Below are positions 14,674 through 22,980 of a stretch of 64,000 nucleotides of DNA, one piece after another (position 1 is the stretch's first letter; every line of letters begins with the position of its first letter). Where the stretch lies: contig DHHM01000008.1 in assembly GCA_002403305.1 (NCBI GenBank), positions 1 to 64,000 on the forward strand, read 5' to 3'. Source of the stretch: Bacteroidales bacterium UBA4772 (GTDB lineage Bacteria > Bacteroidota > Bacteroidia > Bacteroidales > VadinHA17). Under the pieces are notes generated by a model that was not told the origin of the DNA, did not search any database, and was given only the letters and a program-made list of their open reading frames with translations. The position numbers were made by a program, and so were the translations under genes.

Positions 14674-15424
14674 TTCTCAATATTTTATTGATCTCGTTAA
14701 ATTTACTTGCAACCATAGAAAGGGTCAGGTTATCCTGAATGAACGCATCGTCAATATAGATAACCAGTGGAAACCAGTTTGAGAACCTGTCTTTTGCGTC
14801 CTCGGTTTTGCCATCAGGAAATTGCTGTTTATAATGCTTGATCAACGCCCCTGCCGCCGCCCTTTCTTTTCCCATGCTTGCAATAGAATATTTCATACCG
14901 AATGATTTTTCATAGGCCCTTGCCCATTCAGAAATAATCCAGTCAGGCAAATCTTGTGTGGGACTTTTTGGCACATCGACAGGTGTGCCAGTAATTACTT
15001 CTTCTCCTTCTTCTATATTCTTTTCTTTCTTAGTTGTTGTTACTCGCTTGTTATCCGTTTGTTGCTCGCTTGTTGCTCGTTCGTTATCCGTTTGTTGCTC
15101 GGCCGGTGCGGCAGACTGGTAACTATCATATTTACATACCGTTATATATGTTCCTTCGCTTGTTCCTTTTTTTATGATTTCTCCGGTGCTTTCTAATTTA
15201 GATAACACTATCCTTAATTGCATTGGAGACAGATGAAGCTCATTCGACAGGTTCTCTGTTGACGTAAATAATTGCCCACGTTCAATGATTTTGCCCCTCC
15301 ATCGTTTTTGCTTGTAATTAGACTTTAACAACAGGTGCAGGAATACAATTTTGCAGTTATTGTCATCATACCATTCCCAGTCAATGAATTTACGCCATAG
15401 TTTTATGTAACCGCCGTCATCCAT
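14564..15424 (-). CDS. Phage replication initiator (winged-helix, DnaD/O-like)
   Basis: Residues 1-100 resemble the N-terminal winged-helix of phage replisome organisers: GYIKLWRKFIDWEWYDD, FLHLLLKSNY, then RGQLFTSTENLSNELHLSPMQLRIVLSKLESTGEI. A low-complexity linker follows, with repeated EQQTDN units (about 110-135), and then a helical C-terminal part. Such proteins load helicase at the phage origin. The stop overlaps the start of 14173-14673, and its start overlaps the previous gene by one base. Confidence 0.7.
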   Translation of the reverse strand: MDDGGYIKLWRKFIDWEWYDDNNCKIVFLHLLLKSNYKQKRWRGKIIERGQLFTSTENLSNELHLSPMQLRIVLSKLESTGEIIKKGTSEGTYITVCKYDSYQSAAPAEQQTDNERATSEQQTDNKRVTTTKKEKNIEEGEEVITGTPVDVPKSPTQDLPDWIISEWARAYEKSFGMKYSIASMGKERAAAGALIKHYKQQFPDGKTEDAKDRFSNWFPLVIYIDDAFIQDNLTLSMVASKFNEINKILRNGKYKVLNKNGNSPATREDLTRVIDKYFPLNQGAVQ

Positions 15425-15807
15425 CAGTACCCGTTCTTGGTCAGGCGCAGCCCTTCTTTTTCGTAGCTAAGAAGCGATCTAAGCCCTTCAATCTGATGAG
15501 TGCAAGACTTATTCACCCGGTCCAGCCAGTCAGCCAGAAACGCCTCCTGTTCACATACGCTGTCCAATAGTGCGTTTTGCACACTGGCAGATAGTCGTTC
15601 AGACTTCGCCACTGCCATGATGGTGTTCCTGATCTCCTCCGACTTCCGGGACCGGAGCAGTTGCTTGGCATGGGCCAGCAACTCCCCTGATCTCGCCATA
15701 TAGGACATGAGCTGAGAAATTCTGTCGGCAAGTTCCTCCGGGTTATTGGAGCAGACAATATCAAGGTAAGCCTGTATTTCAGCTGTCTCTCTCTTTAGTT
15801 CATCCAT
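15424..15807 (-). CDS. Phage hypothetical helical protein, 127 aa
   Basis: The protein is almost wholly alpha-helical (ETAEIQAYLDIVC, ELADRISQLMSYMARSGELLAHAKQLLRSR, and so on). Proteins like this lie between RecT and the replication initiator in several Bacteroidetes phages, with no known role. It opens the third early unit, after the operator at 15944-15960, and its stop shares a base with the next start. Confidence 0.6.
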   Translation of the reverse strand: MDELKRETAEIQAYLDIVCSNNPEELADRISQLMSYMARSGELLAHAKQLLRSRKSEEIRNTIMAVAKSERLSASVQNALLDSVCEQEAFLADWLDRVNKSCTHQIEGLRSLLSYEKEGLRLTKNGY

Positions 15808-15943
15808 TCGGTTTAGTTTTGAATAAAAATGACTCCAATCCTAACCTGACTGCTTCGTGGACGTTCTGTCAGATTAAAAAGGAGTCATTCAACTTGCCGG
15901 CGTCCACTCCGAATATTTTCCTCTGCATAAAGATATTTTTAAT

Positions 15944-15960
15944 ATTGCTTAATGGACAAT
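15944..15960. promoter_or_regulatory. Phage operator palindrome B
   Basis: ATTGCTTAATGGACAAT is an imperfect version of the operator; one half is intact and the other reads ACAAT. It lies in the 175-base gap between the metallo-beta-lactamase gene and the start of the 127-aa gene. Confidence 0.5.
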
Positions 15961-15982
15961 GTATTCGGGATTAATTTTCCAG

Positions 15983-16708
15983 TTAATATGGCGATAGGTT
16001 CAGGTCAATGGTCAACCCCTTGTCAGCAATGACAATCGGCTTCCCGGAGATCCCTGACAACCCGGCAATGATCTCGTTTTTATCGCTGTTCCTCCCCGAC
16101 ATGTGTATCAGGGTAATTGTATTCACCCCGGATAGATCCTGATTAAGCAAGACTTTTTTTGTCGTTTGCAGTTCCATATGAGTTGTCATCAGTCGCCGCT
16201 TTTCCCATGCCTGAGTATGCCCGTTATCTATTGCATACTCCAATGCTTTGTCGGTGTAATTGCATTCAAGCATGACATGATTGAGGCCTTTGAAACTGTA
16301 CTCGCACATAAAGCTATCGGTCAGAAACATAAGGTTCCCCATCTCCGGGTGACTGACAATGTACCCCATGCAGGGGACATCATGGTGGCCCGGAAATGGC
16401 AAGACAGTAAAACGCCCGGTCTGAAATCTGACCAAAGGCAGAACCTCCGTTGCTCCTTCCAGACTTTTCATGGCAATCACTGATGCTGGGGCATACGTTT
16501 GGAAGACCTGGCTGTAGTCAATTGCATATTTTGCATGGTCTCCATGAACATGAGAGATCAGGCAACCTGCCACCTTTGCGATATTGAAGTCCAGTGCTTT
16601 TTTGGCAGCAATCAATCCTACTCCAGTCTCAAGAATGAGGGCCTCTGTTTCGGATTGAATCACATAGCCATTGCCAGCAGATGAAGACCCTAAGACCGTT
16701 AGCTGCAT
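15983..16708 (-). CDS. Metallo-beta-lactamase-fold protein (phage)
   Basis: The 241-residue protein has the metal-binding HxHxDH motif (H53, H55, D57, H58 in SHVHGDH). Further ligand candidates are PGHHD, the aspartate in LTDSF, and a late IHMSGRN. It resembles YycJ-like hydrolases, some of which act on nucleic acids. It starts 2 bases after the stop of RecT. With no classic exonuclease nearby, a nuclease role in recombination is a reasonable but untested inference. Confidence 0.75.
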   Translation of the reverse strand: MQLTVLGSSSAGNGYVIQSETEALILETGVGLIAAKKALDFNIAKVAGCLISHVHGDHAKYAIDYSQVFQTYAPASVIAMKSLEGATEVLPLVRFQTGRFTVLPFPGHHDVPCMGYIVSHPEMGNLMFLTDSFMCEYSFKGLNHVMLECNYTDKALEYAIDNGHTQAWEKRRLMTTHMELQTTKKVLLNQDLSGVNTITLIHMSGRNSDKNEIIAGLSGISGKPIVIADKGLTIDLNLSPY

Positions 16709-16710
16709 TG

Positions 16711-17607
16711 CTAATAAGGTAGGTCGCCCTGTGCGTTTGCTCCATTTGATGCTGCTCCTTCAGGCAAGGTGGGCTGGTCCCCGCTGATGTCGATTGTCTG
16801 AACATCCGCTTCACTAATAGCATTGTTCCGGTCCTCCATCGAATCGGCAGCGATATCGGAAGTCAGTGCGGTCTGCATCTCTATAGAAAGGTATCCATAT
16901 TTGGAGAGCAGGTTCCTGAGAACTGTCTTCAAGGCCATTCCGTCAAAACCCCCAACCCAGCCCAGACCAACAGGGTCCTTGCCGGCAAGTACCATCAGGC
17001 TCTGAACCGTCACTGCCTTGTCTGCCTTAATGCTGGCAGCAAAACGCTTGGCATGTTTTGCCATTGTCTCCAGGTCAATGTACAGGGTCTTTGAAAAGCC
17101 GTTCAGCAACTCAAAGTGGGCAAAGTAGCCAACGACTTCATCGCTATCTCTGGTGTCTTTGAAAGAGATCGCCCCGGACAGCTTGTCTTTTCTCTCCAGT
17201 TCCCCTTTGTAAACAAGGTCAGCATTGATATTCCGGTACTGCCCGGTTCTCATGGCAAGCTGGATGTAGCCCTTGTATCCCGGCATGAATGTCGGTGTCA
17301 TAACTTTATCCCAGCTGCCGTCGGCTTTTTTGACAGACAGGTTAAACGGGACAATGTAAGCAAAGCCCAGAGCCTTATTGATTGGAAGCTTCATGGTAGC
17401 CGCCTTCAGGCACTCCATAACCAGAGCATTTGGATCGCACCGTTGAAGGTTCTTATCAGAGTTATACAGGTCAATAACCGATGCGACAAACGCATCTTTA
17501 TTGTCCCGGAGGGCGTTCTGGAATTGCTGCTGAACGGAGGGTGCATTAAGCACCCCCTTCAGATAGTCAATACCTTTCTTTGCAACTTCATTGTTTTTCT
17601 GTTCCAT
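16711..17607 (-). CDS. recT: RecT-family single-strand annealing protein
   Basis: The 298-residue protein matches RecT: an N-terminal KKGIDYLKGVLNAPSVQQQF segment, the conserved CLKAATMKLPINKALGFAYIVPF region (residues about 67-90), and MTPTFMPGYKGYIQLAMRTGQY. RecT anneals complementary DNA strands during phage recombination. It heads the second early unit, preceded by a perfect operator palindrome. The C-terminal 40 residues are an unstructured acidic tail. The usual RecE/YqaJ exonuclease is missing. Confidence 0.85.
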   Translation of the reverse strand: MEQKNNEVAKKGIDYLKGVLNAPSVQQQFQNALRDNKDAFVASVIDLYNSDKNLQRCDPNALVMECLKAATMKLPINKALGFAYIVPFNLSVKKADGSWDKVMTPTFMPGYKGYIQLAMRTGQYRNINADLVYKGELERKDKLSGAISFKDTRDSDEVVGYFAHFELLNGFSKTLYIDLETMAKHAKRFAASIKADKAVTVQSLMVLAGKDPVGLGWVGGFDGMALKTVLRNLLSKYGYLSIEMQTALTSDIAADSMEDRNNAISEADVQTIDISGDQPTLPEGAASNGANAQGDLPY

Positions 17608-17644
17608 TGATTTACGGTTTATGATTGAATAAGCAAGTTAATAT

Positions 17645-17667
17645 AATATTGCTTGATAAGCAATATT
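17645..17667. promoter_or_regulatory. Phage operator palindrome C (longest)
   Basis: The core ATTGCTT-GAT-AAGCAAT (17648-17664) is a perfect palindrome, and the symmetry extends three more bases on each side to 10-3-10. It lies in the 70-base gap directly upstream of recT. It is the strongest member of the operator family. Confidence 0.7.
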
Positions 17668-17677
17668 TTAAACACAA

Positions 17678-19654
17678 TTAATTCATGTGTTCGTTTATTT
17701 CCCCGTACTCGGATATGTACGTTAGCTTGGCGTAGGATTTGTCAACCACCAGATTGATGACCTGACAGGCCATGTCTGGGATTTCAGTCACCGACTCCCG
17801 GTTGTCAATGAAGATCGGGGCGTAAAGATTGAAGTGCTTACTGATTGCTCGAATGATGTCCAGCCCTGCATTGATCTGGGCCGCGTTGTTAAGTGTGGAA
17901 TACAGCACCCCGTCAACCATGCACTCACAGTCAGGAACTACCTGCCCGTCAACCTGCTTTTTGAACAGCCGGAACTGGACCATCTGAAACAGCTTGTTGA
18001 TCCTTAATTCGTATTCCATGCTTTTTGCGTCCTCGAACTGGGCTATCACATACTCCTTCTTCTCCAGATCTGTCTTCTCCTGATTGAGAGTTTTTTTCTG
18101 GTCCTCCAACTCCTTGATCCGTTTGGCGGTGTTGTTGATTGCCTCCCGGCTAGCCAGTTCAATCGTCAGTGCCTGTATTTGATCCTTCAGGATTTGTTTA
18201 CCGGCGTTCAGCTCCTGGTCCACTGGAGTGTTATCCTTAATGTCGATTAAAGCCTTTAGATCGCTTATTTTGCCCTCATTCTTTATGTAGTCCTTATTTT
18301 CCTTAACCGGGATCGGTTTGGCTTCCAGTTCCTCCTTATCCTTTTTGATCTGCTCGATCTGCTTTTCAAGGTCTGATGCGTCAGCCAGAGGGACCTCTGT
18401 CAGATTGGATACTTCCAGCTCCAGTGTCCCGATTTGGGCCTTCAGAGCTTTACCTTTGGTGATGTTGCCTTCGATCCTGCTGGCCTTCGACTGGTTGAAA
18501 GTTTCAGTCATCTCTGCCTGTTTCGATTCAATGTCATTAATGTCCAGAGGCCGGTGGCATGTCGGGCAGTCAAAAGAACCTTCCGGGAAGACCAGCTGCT
18601 CGGAGTTTATGCTGGTGTATTCACTCAGCAATGCGGCCTTCTCTTTTGTGAGCTTCTCGATCTCGATACGTAAGTAAGACAGTCTGGCGTTCTGGGTGAC
18701 TCCATCTCGCTGCCTATTACCTATCTCCAGTGTCAAAGACCTGATTTTGCTTTTCATCTCCTCGACCTGCTCGATACGCTTGGCCTGTTCCCCGAACTCG
18801 ATCTGCTTGTTGGCGTTGACCAATTCATTGACGGCGACCTGATGCGCTAGCCGATTATTGCTGGCGGCCTCGCTTCTCTTTGCCTTGTCAGTCAACTGCT
18901 GGTCCAGTTCAGCCAGTGCCGCCTCATTCTCCTTCAGGCTTGCCTCCAGCTGTGACCAGTCTTTAGCTTCCGGCTTATTTCTGGTCAACTCAGCGATGCG
19001 AGGAGTTATGTCATCAATATCCTTCTGTATCCTACTTATCTGGGCGGCAAGGGACTTTTTGAACTGGGCCATTGTTACCCCTTTAATCTCCTTCAGCATG
19101 GCTTCGTACTCCGGGTTGCCGGCGGCAATCTGCTCGTCAGTGACATTGTCAACCATAGAGAACAGTATCTTACGCTGCTCGTCTCTGGTCAGGCTGGTGA
19201 AATAATGAGGATTCGTCACCGTCTTAAATACATGTGGAGGGCAAATCTCTGCGACCTTCTGATCGTATTCTTTTTTCTGGACGCCTACCTCATTAATGTA
19301 GAACAGGGTGGTGTTGCCCTTGAAGATTTCCTCAGACTTGGTTTTAGGCTTCGCCCAATCTTCGTGAAGTATCCGTTTCAGTCTCAGCTGAATATGGTCG
19401 TCGACAAGCAGTGAAGCACTGACTTCACAGTCCAGCCGGGGTTCAGGCTCACCGTCTTTCAGTGGTTTGATCTGGTGATCTGCCCGGCCAAAGTTATCCA
19501 CGCCCAGCAAAAGCCAGATGAAGGATGCAAAGACAGAGGTCTTCCCGGTCCCGTTAGCGCCAAAGAAATAGCTGTCTCTGGTGGTGAAATTAAAGGACTC
19601 ATGTTTGATGCCCTTCCAGTTGCTGATTTCCAGCTCTTTTAAAAATACTCTCAT
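17678..19654 (-). CDS. Rad50/SbcC-like ATPase with zinc hook (phage)
   Basis: The 658-residue protein has an N-terminal AAA/SMC head with Walker A GANGTGKT (about residues 33-40). Long coiled coils follow, with a CPTC zinc hook at about residue 361-364 near their midpoint. The C-terminal head has a Walker B-like IFIDNRESVTE. This is the plan of Rad50/SbcC, which handles DNA ends with a nuclease partner, but the protein is shorter than cellular Rad50. No SbcD/Mre11 gene is present; the adjacent recT and MBL-fold genes suggest a phage recombination module. Confidence 0.8.
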   Translation of the reverse strand: MRVFLKELEISNWKGIKHESFNFTTRDSYFFGANGTGKTSVFASFIWLLLGVDNFGRADHQIKPLKDGEPEPRLDCEVSASLLVDDHIQLRLKRILHEDWAKPKTKSEEIFKGNTTLFYINEVGVQKKEYDQKVAEICPPHVFKTVTNPHYFTSLTRDEQRKILFSMVDNVTDEQIAAGNPEYEAMLKEIKGVTMAQFKKSLAAQISRIQKDIDDITPRIAELTRNKPEAKDWSQLEASLKENEAALAELDQQLTDKAKRSEAASNNRLAHQVAVNELVNANKQIEFGEQAKRIEQVEEMKSKIRSLTLEIGNRQRDGVTQNARLSYLRIEIEKLTKEKAALLSEYTSINSEQLVFPEGSFDCPTCHRPLDINDIESKQAEMTETFNQSKASRIEGNITKGKALKAQIGTLELEVSNLTEVPLADASDLEKQIEQIKKDKEELEAKPIPVKENKDYIKNEGKISDLKALIDIKDNTPVDQELNAGKQILKDQIQALTIELASREAINNTAKRIKELEDQKKTLNQEKTDLEKKEYVIAQFEDAKSMEYELRINKLFQMVQFRLFKKQVDGQVVPDCECMVDGVLYSTLNNAAQINAGLDIIRAISKHFNLYAPIFIDNRESVTEIPDMACQVINLVVDKSYAKLTYISEYGEINEHMN

Positions 19655-19673
19655 AAATATACGATTTAAGTGA

Positions 19674-19946
19674 TTATCTCTTTTTGCCGACCAAACTCAG
19701 CGCCAGCTCAGCGTCAATAGCGATCTTTCTCCCGACCTGGACTATGGCTCTGTCGATCTTGCCGCTTTGCTTGATAGCGTTGGCAGTTGTTTTGGAACAG
19801 CTGAACAGCTCTGCAATCCCGGTAATGCCATAAACGTATTTCTTCTCTTGTGGTGTTATTACTGTTTGTGGTTTACTCATCTGCTCTTGTATCTCCATAA
19901 ACTCCCCGACAGTCAGCTGCCAGATGGGAGTCGCTTTGTCAACCAT
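19674..19946 (-). CDS. DUF3853-family protein
   Basis: The 90-residue protein has the typical DUF3853 features: IWQLTVGEF at the start, YVYGITGIAELFSCSKTTANAIKQSGKIDRAI and VGRKIAID. The middle is a helix-turn-helix resembling an excisionase/MerR wing. The family is common in Bacteroidetes mobile elements and probably binds DNA. It overlaps the upstream gene by 8 bases. Confidence 0.8.
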   Translation of the reverse strand: MVDKATPIWQLTVGEFMEIQEQMSKPQTVITPQEKKYVYGITGIAELFSCSKTTANAIKQSGKIDRAIVQVGRKIAIDAELALSLVGKKR

Positions 19947-20208
19947 TTATAACCTCCGTTCCCCCTTGCGTGTGCAGGATAATAAGTGATCTGAACAACC
20001 TATTGTAGTTCGTTAATGATAGCCCGGAACAATCTCTCCAATCAATCTCAATGCCATGCTTTAGAACCGTCACCTGCAGTACCGAGAAATCAGTCCTGAT
20101 ACTTAGCTCCTTATTTATCTTGTGAACCATGACTGGATCGTATTCATCAAATGTGATGGCAATGCCACTGCACCTCCCTGCATCTTCCTTATTAAAGGTT
20201 TTCTCCAT
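19939..20208 (-). CDS. Phage hypothetical protein, 89 aa
   Basis: I choose the ATG at 20208, because the longer frame up to 20397 would run through the HTH gene. The product has no recognised domain; it ends LILHTQGGTEVING and is rich in hydrophobic strands. It starts 5 bases after the stop of the HTH gene and overlaps the DUF3853 gene, so it belongs to the first early unit. Confidence 0.55.
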   Translation of the reverse strand: MEKTFNKEDAGRCSGIAITFDEYDPVMVHKINKELSIRTDFSVLQVTVLKHGIEIDWRDCSGLSLTNYNRLFRSLIILHTQGGTEVING

Positions 20209-20212
20209 TTCA

Positions 20213-20419
20213 TTACATGAATAAATCAGCTTCCGGGATGCCAGTTGCTTCTGAAAGAATATTGTAGAATTCTTTGCGGCTTGGCCTGAACTTATCGTAG
20301 ATCCAAAACCGGACAGTCTGTTCAGAGGTTTGGCATTTACTAGCAATGTCCCGTATAAAGTCTGTTTTAGGACTTGTCTGGGCTGGCAAATCGTCATAAT
20401 ATGTTTTTAACGTTTTCAT
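20213..20419 (-). CDS. Small HTH DNA-binding protein (Cro-like), 68 aa
   Basis: The protein contains a helix-turn-helix: DIASKCQTSEQTVRFWIYDKF followed by KEFYNILSEATGIPEADLF, a pattern seen in small phage Cro/cII-like regulators. It is the first leftward gene of the control region, divergent from the + strand regulators, and is a good candidate for binding the ATTGCYT palindromes. Confidence 0.65.
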   Translation of the reverse strand: MKTLKTYYDDLPAQTSPKTDFIRDIASKCQTSEQTVRFWIYDKFRPSRKEFYNILSEATGIPEADLFM

Positions 20420-20800
20420 AATACTCCGTTTAAGTTAGTAAAAAATAAATTAAAATGAAAATTTTTGTTGACTATCAAGCAATTTATTTTGAAGTGAATG
20501 GATTGTTTGATATATTTGCTCCTATTATCACGGGGTAAAGATAATTCATATTGCTTATTTGGCAATATATTTCAGTAATATTTTTGAATGTTTTTTATGT
20601 GTAAGATTATGAGGTGCATACAGAGTTTAAAAATAAATCACGAGCATGAGTCAAGTTATGTATCTGCGCCTTTGATATTGCCTTTTGAGCAATATAGCAC
20701 ATTTAAGCTGAGTGTCAGTGATATTAACAGATGATTGAAGAATAAAATTGATCACATTTTTTACTTTGATATTGCTTATAACACAATACTGAATCACTTT
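20420..20800. promoter_or_regulatory. Element control region with three operator palindromes
   Basis: This 381-base AT-rich, gene-free segment separates the leftward early genes from the rightward regulators and integrase. It holds three copies of the 17-bp palindrome: 20550-20566 (ATTGCTT-ATT-TGGCAAT), 20677-20693 (ATTGCCT-TTT-GAGCAAT) and 20771-20787 (ATTGCTT-ATA-ACACAAT). A lone half-site AAGCAAT lies at 20477-20483. The arrangement is that of a lysogeny switch, with divergent promoters and spaced operators. I could not assign exact -10/-35 elements. Confidence 0.65.
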
Positions 20801-20998
20801 ATGAGAACCAGGCACCAGCAAATATTATCCCTTATTGAACGATTCGCCAACAAGGAACCAGTACAAAGGATCATTGACACTGAGCTGCTTGCAGCTAAGT
20901 TGGAACTGGACATATCTTTTGTTCAAGATGGGAAAGAGGATGGAACCGTAAAGAACTATATAGATGATCTAACCATATTAAGAACAAATTATGAATAA
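20801..20998 (+). CDS. Small element-encoded protein, 65 aa
   Basis: The ATG at 20801 (MRTRHQQILSLIERFANKEP) is preferred; the same frame extends to a TTG at 20735, but that would cross an operator. The product is helical and charged with no recognised motif. It overlaps the next gene by 8 bases, forming a small rightward operon with it and the integrase. Confidence 0.5.
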   Translation: MRTRHQQILSLIERFANKEPVQRIIDTELLAAKLELDISFVQDGKEDGTVKNYIDDLTILRTNYE

Positions 20999-21266
20999 CC
21001 CTGAAAGTAAAGTAATCATCGCCCGTTTTTATGAGGCTATAAACACCCTCATAGGTTTGGGGACTCTTAAGAGCAAAAGAGCTTTTGCACTTGAGCATGA
21101 CATCGAATATACATCGTTCTCTCGCTGTGAGCATGAGTTGGAAAGTGATCGCTTCCAACTTGACTGGATCAAATATCTTTACACCGATTATCCAATCTCC
21201 ATTGACTGGCTTTTTACCGGTAGAGGTGGGATGCTTAGAAAACAAGTCATAGGTGGTGCCAATTAA
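20991..21266 (+). CDS. Repressor-like small regulator of the integrase operon
   Basis: The 91-residue protein has the layout of small regulators that precede tyrosine integrases in Bacteroidetes elements: VIIARFYEAINTLIGLGTLKSKRAFALEHDI, a CEHELESDRFQLDWIKYL helix, and an ending SIDWLFTGRG like the LLTGKG tail of phage repressors. It probably binds DNA through an atypical HTH. It overlaps the integrase gene by 14 bases. Confidence 0.65.
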   Translation: MNNPESKVIIARFYEAINTLIGLGTLKSKRAFALEHDIEYTSFSRCEHELESDRFQLDWIKYLYTDYPISIDWLFTGRGGMLRKQVIGGAN

Positions 21267-22518
21267 GCGTCATACTCAGTTTTTGCTCGATAAAGAGAAA
21301 GGGAAGCCTGATGCGAAACTTCGTTATCGGATCAGGTGGAATGGGAATACTGTGGCCTTTAATGTAGGTTACCGGGTTACAGTTGACAAGTGGAGCCTTG
21401 AAACCCAGCGGTGCAAGAACGGGACGTCACACGGCAAAGCTAAAATCAGTGCCTCAGATATCAATAAAGCTATTCAAACTATGGAAGATGCCGTTGCCGC
21501 CGTCTTCTATGACTTCGAGTCCACGAACCGTATACCTACAGCCGAGCAGTTGCGGTCTGCGTACAACGTGGCGATCGGGAAAGAGAAAAGCCCAGATGAG
21601 CAGAACTCCATCTCGTTTGTGGCAAATAAGTTTATCCTCCGGTCAGGCAGTGAGAACGCATGGACCAAGGGGACAATAACGAAAGTAACGACTGTAACTG
21701 GTCATCTGGTTGAGATACTGGGTGACATACCGATCAATGACATTACTGAAGCCAGCCTTGCCAAAGTAATGACGGCCCTCATAAAAGAAGATCACCGGAA
21801 CACAACGGTGACAAAGGACCTGAAGATCGTTAAGTGGTTTCTCCGATGGGCAAAGCGAAACAGGTACTATTCCGGAGATGCACATGAGACGTTTGCTCCA
21901 AAACTCAAAGGTATCAGCGGCAAGCTCAAAGAGATAATCTTCCTGACATGGACCGAGCTGCTGGACCTCTATAAACTGGAGATCGCCAACCAGTCCCTTG
22001 CAAATGTTCGGGATGTTTTCTGTTTCTGCTGCTTCACTGGCCTGAGATACTCTGACGTTGCCAAGCTGAAGAAAGTGGACGTTCACGATAACACTATCAC
22101 TATCGTCACCACAAAGACAGATGAGGTGTTGAAGATCGACCTGAATAAGTACAGCAAGGCGCTGCTGGAAAAATACAGAGGCATACCGCTTCCCGGAGGA
22201 CTGGCCCTGCCTGTAATCTCAAACCAGAAAATGAATGACTACCTGAAGGACCTGGGAAAGCTTGCTGGCCTGAATGAACAGATCAGGCTGGTGTATTTCA
22301 AAGGCAACTCCAGGCGTGAGGAAGTTTATGCCAAGCATGAACTGTTGACAACTCATTGCGGACGGCGTACATTTGTGGTTAACGCCCTTGCTTTGGGTGT
22401 CCCAGCTGAAGTGATTATGAAGTGGACCGGGCATAGCGACTTTGATGCCATGAAGCCCTACATGGAGATCGTGGATAAACTCAAAGCGAATGAAATGTTA
22501 AAGTTCAATAAGGATTAG
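21253..22518 (+). CDS. Tyrosine recombinase / integrase
   Basis: The 421-residue protein has an N-terminal arm-binding region, a SAM-like core-binding domain (about 115-215) and a C-terminal catalytic domain. Catalytic residues visible are Arg near 265 (TGLRYSD), the HxxR of THCGRRTF near 368, the His in GHSD near 397 and the Tyr near 403 in MKPYMEI. It starts with GTG inside the regulator gene. It should integrate or excise the element whose early genes lie to the left. No tRNA adjoins it, and I could not identify the att core. Confidence 0.85.
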   Translation: MVPIKRHTQFLLDKEKGKPDAKLRYRIRWNGNTVAFNVGYRVTVDKWSLETQRCKNGTSHGKAKISASDINKAIQTMEDAVAAVFYDFESTNRIPTAEQLRSAYNVAIGKEKSPDEQNSISFVANKFILRSGSENAWTKGTITKVTTVTGHLVEILGDIPINDITEASLAKVMTALIKEDHRNTTVTKDLKIVKWFLRWAKRNRYYSGDAHETFAPKLKGISGKLKEIIFLTWTELLDLYKLEIANQSLANVRDVFCFCCFTGLRYSDVAKLKKVDVHDNTITIVTTKTDEVLKIDLNKYSKALLEKYRGIPLPGGLALPVISNQKMNDYLKDLGKLAGLNEQIRLVYFKGNSRREEVYAKHELLTTHCGRRTFVVNALALGVPAEVIMKWTGHSDFDAMKPYMEIVDKLKANEMLKFNKD

Positions 22519-22540
22519 TCCCCGTTTTCAAAATCGGGGA
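22519..22540. other. Hairpin directly after the integrase stop
   Basis: TCCCCG pairs with CGGGGA across TTTTCAAAAT, itself partly self-complementary. There is no T-tract, so it is a weak terminator at best. It could be part of the attachment region, since it lies right after the integrase gene. Confidence 0.4.
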
Positions 22541-22671
22541 CCAAAATCGGTTTGCCGTAACGTATTTTGATGATTTTCCCTGAACCCACCCAAAATGTAA
22601 CTCACTGGAATTTCAACCAGTTGATCTTCCCCGAACTCCCATGAAATGAAGGTTTGAGAACCTCTCTCTCC

Positions 22672-22815
22672 GCAGACCATTGCACTCCTGTTCCGTCATT
22701 GACGGAACAGGTTTTTGTTTTCAGGCAGAACAAACCGGACTTGCCCGGGTGAGTGAGGCCGGAAAATGAAACCTCCTGATGAGCGCATGCGCTCATCAGG
22801 AGTGCAATGGTCTGC
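22672..22815. other. 19-bp inverted repeat enclosing two hairpins
   Basis: GCAGACCATTGCACTCCTG at 22672-22690 is the exact reverse complement of 22797-22815. The 106 bases between contain most of a terminator hairpin (22687-22721) and a perfect 30-bp palindrome (22773-22802, arms CTCCTGATGAGCGCA). The right copy overlaps the palindrome and the left copy overlaps the terminator stem. The whole could fold as a long cruciform, be a MITE-like remnant, or be an invertible segment. The gap 22519-23285 contains no credible gene. Confidence 0.65.
22687..22721 (+). terminator. Strong intrinsic terminator downstream of integrase
   Basis: CCTGTTCCGTC pairs with GACGGAACAGG around an ATT loop, an 11-bp perfect stem followed by TTTTTGTTTT. 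It lies about 170 bases after the integrase stop and probably ends rightward transcription from the element. Confidence 0.8.
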
Positions 22816-22980
22816 AGGTCCCCCACAATGGGATCACCGGTGAAACCGGTAATCCCATGTACGGAGATATCTTCGTCTGCAAGTTCTTCCCGAGAGGGAT
22901 CACAGGTAATACCTGGTGCTGAGAGGCCATCGGCGGAAGGTTCTCCCCGAATGGAATCACAGGTAATACCTGGTGCACAA
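22815..22980 (+). repeat. Degenerate tandem repeats after the inverted repeat
   Basis: Three diverged units of about 57-66 bases share a core of the type TTCTYCCCGA, then GGRATCACAGGTAATACCTGG. The best two units begin near 22881 and 22938. The core resembles that of the array at 28703-28830 (CATYGGC followed by GGTTCTCYC). A 111-residue frame crosses it but is not credible. Confidence 0.5.

Noticed and set aside
20209..20397. N-terminal extension of the 89-residue phage protein
   Set aside because: It would run antiphase through the HTH gene, which has a clear fold; the ATG at 20208 fits the spacing.
12046..22550. 8-base CGGTTTGC shared near both ends of the phage-like element as an att core
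   Set aside because: Eight bases occur by chance at this scale and flanks do not match; insufficient for an att call.
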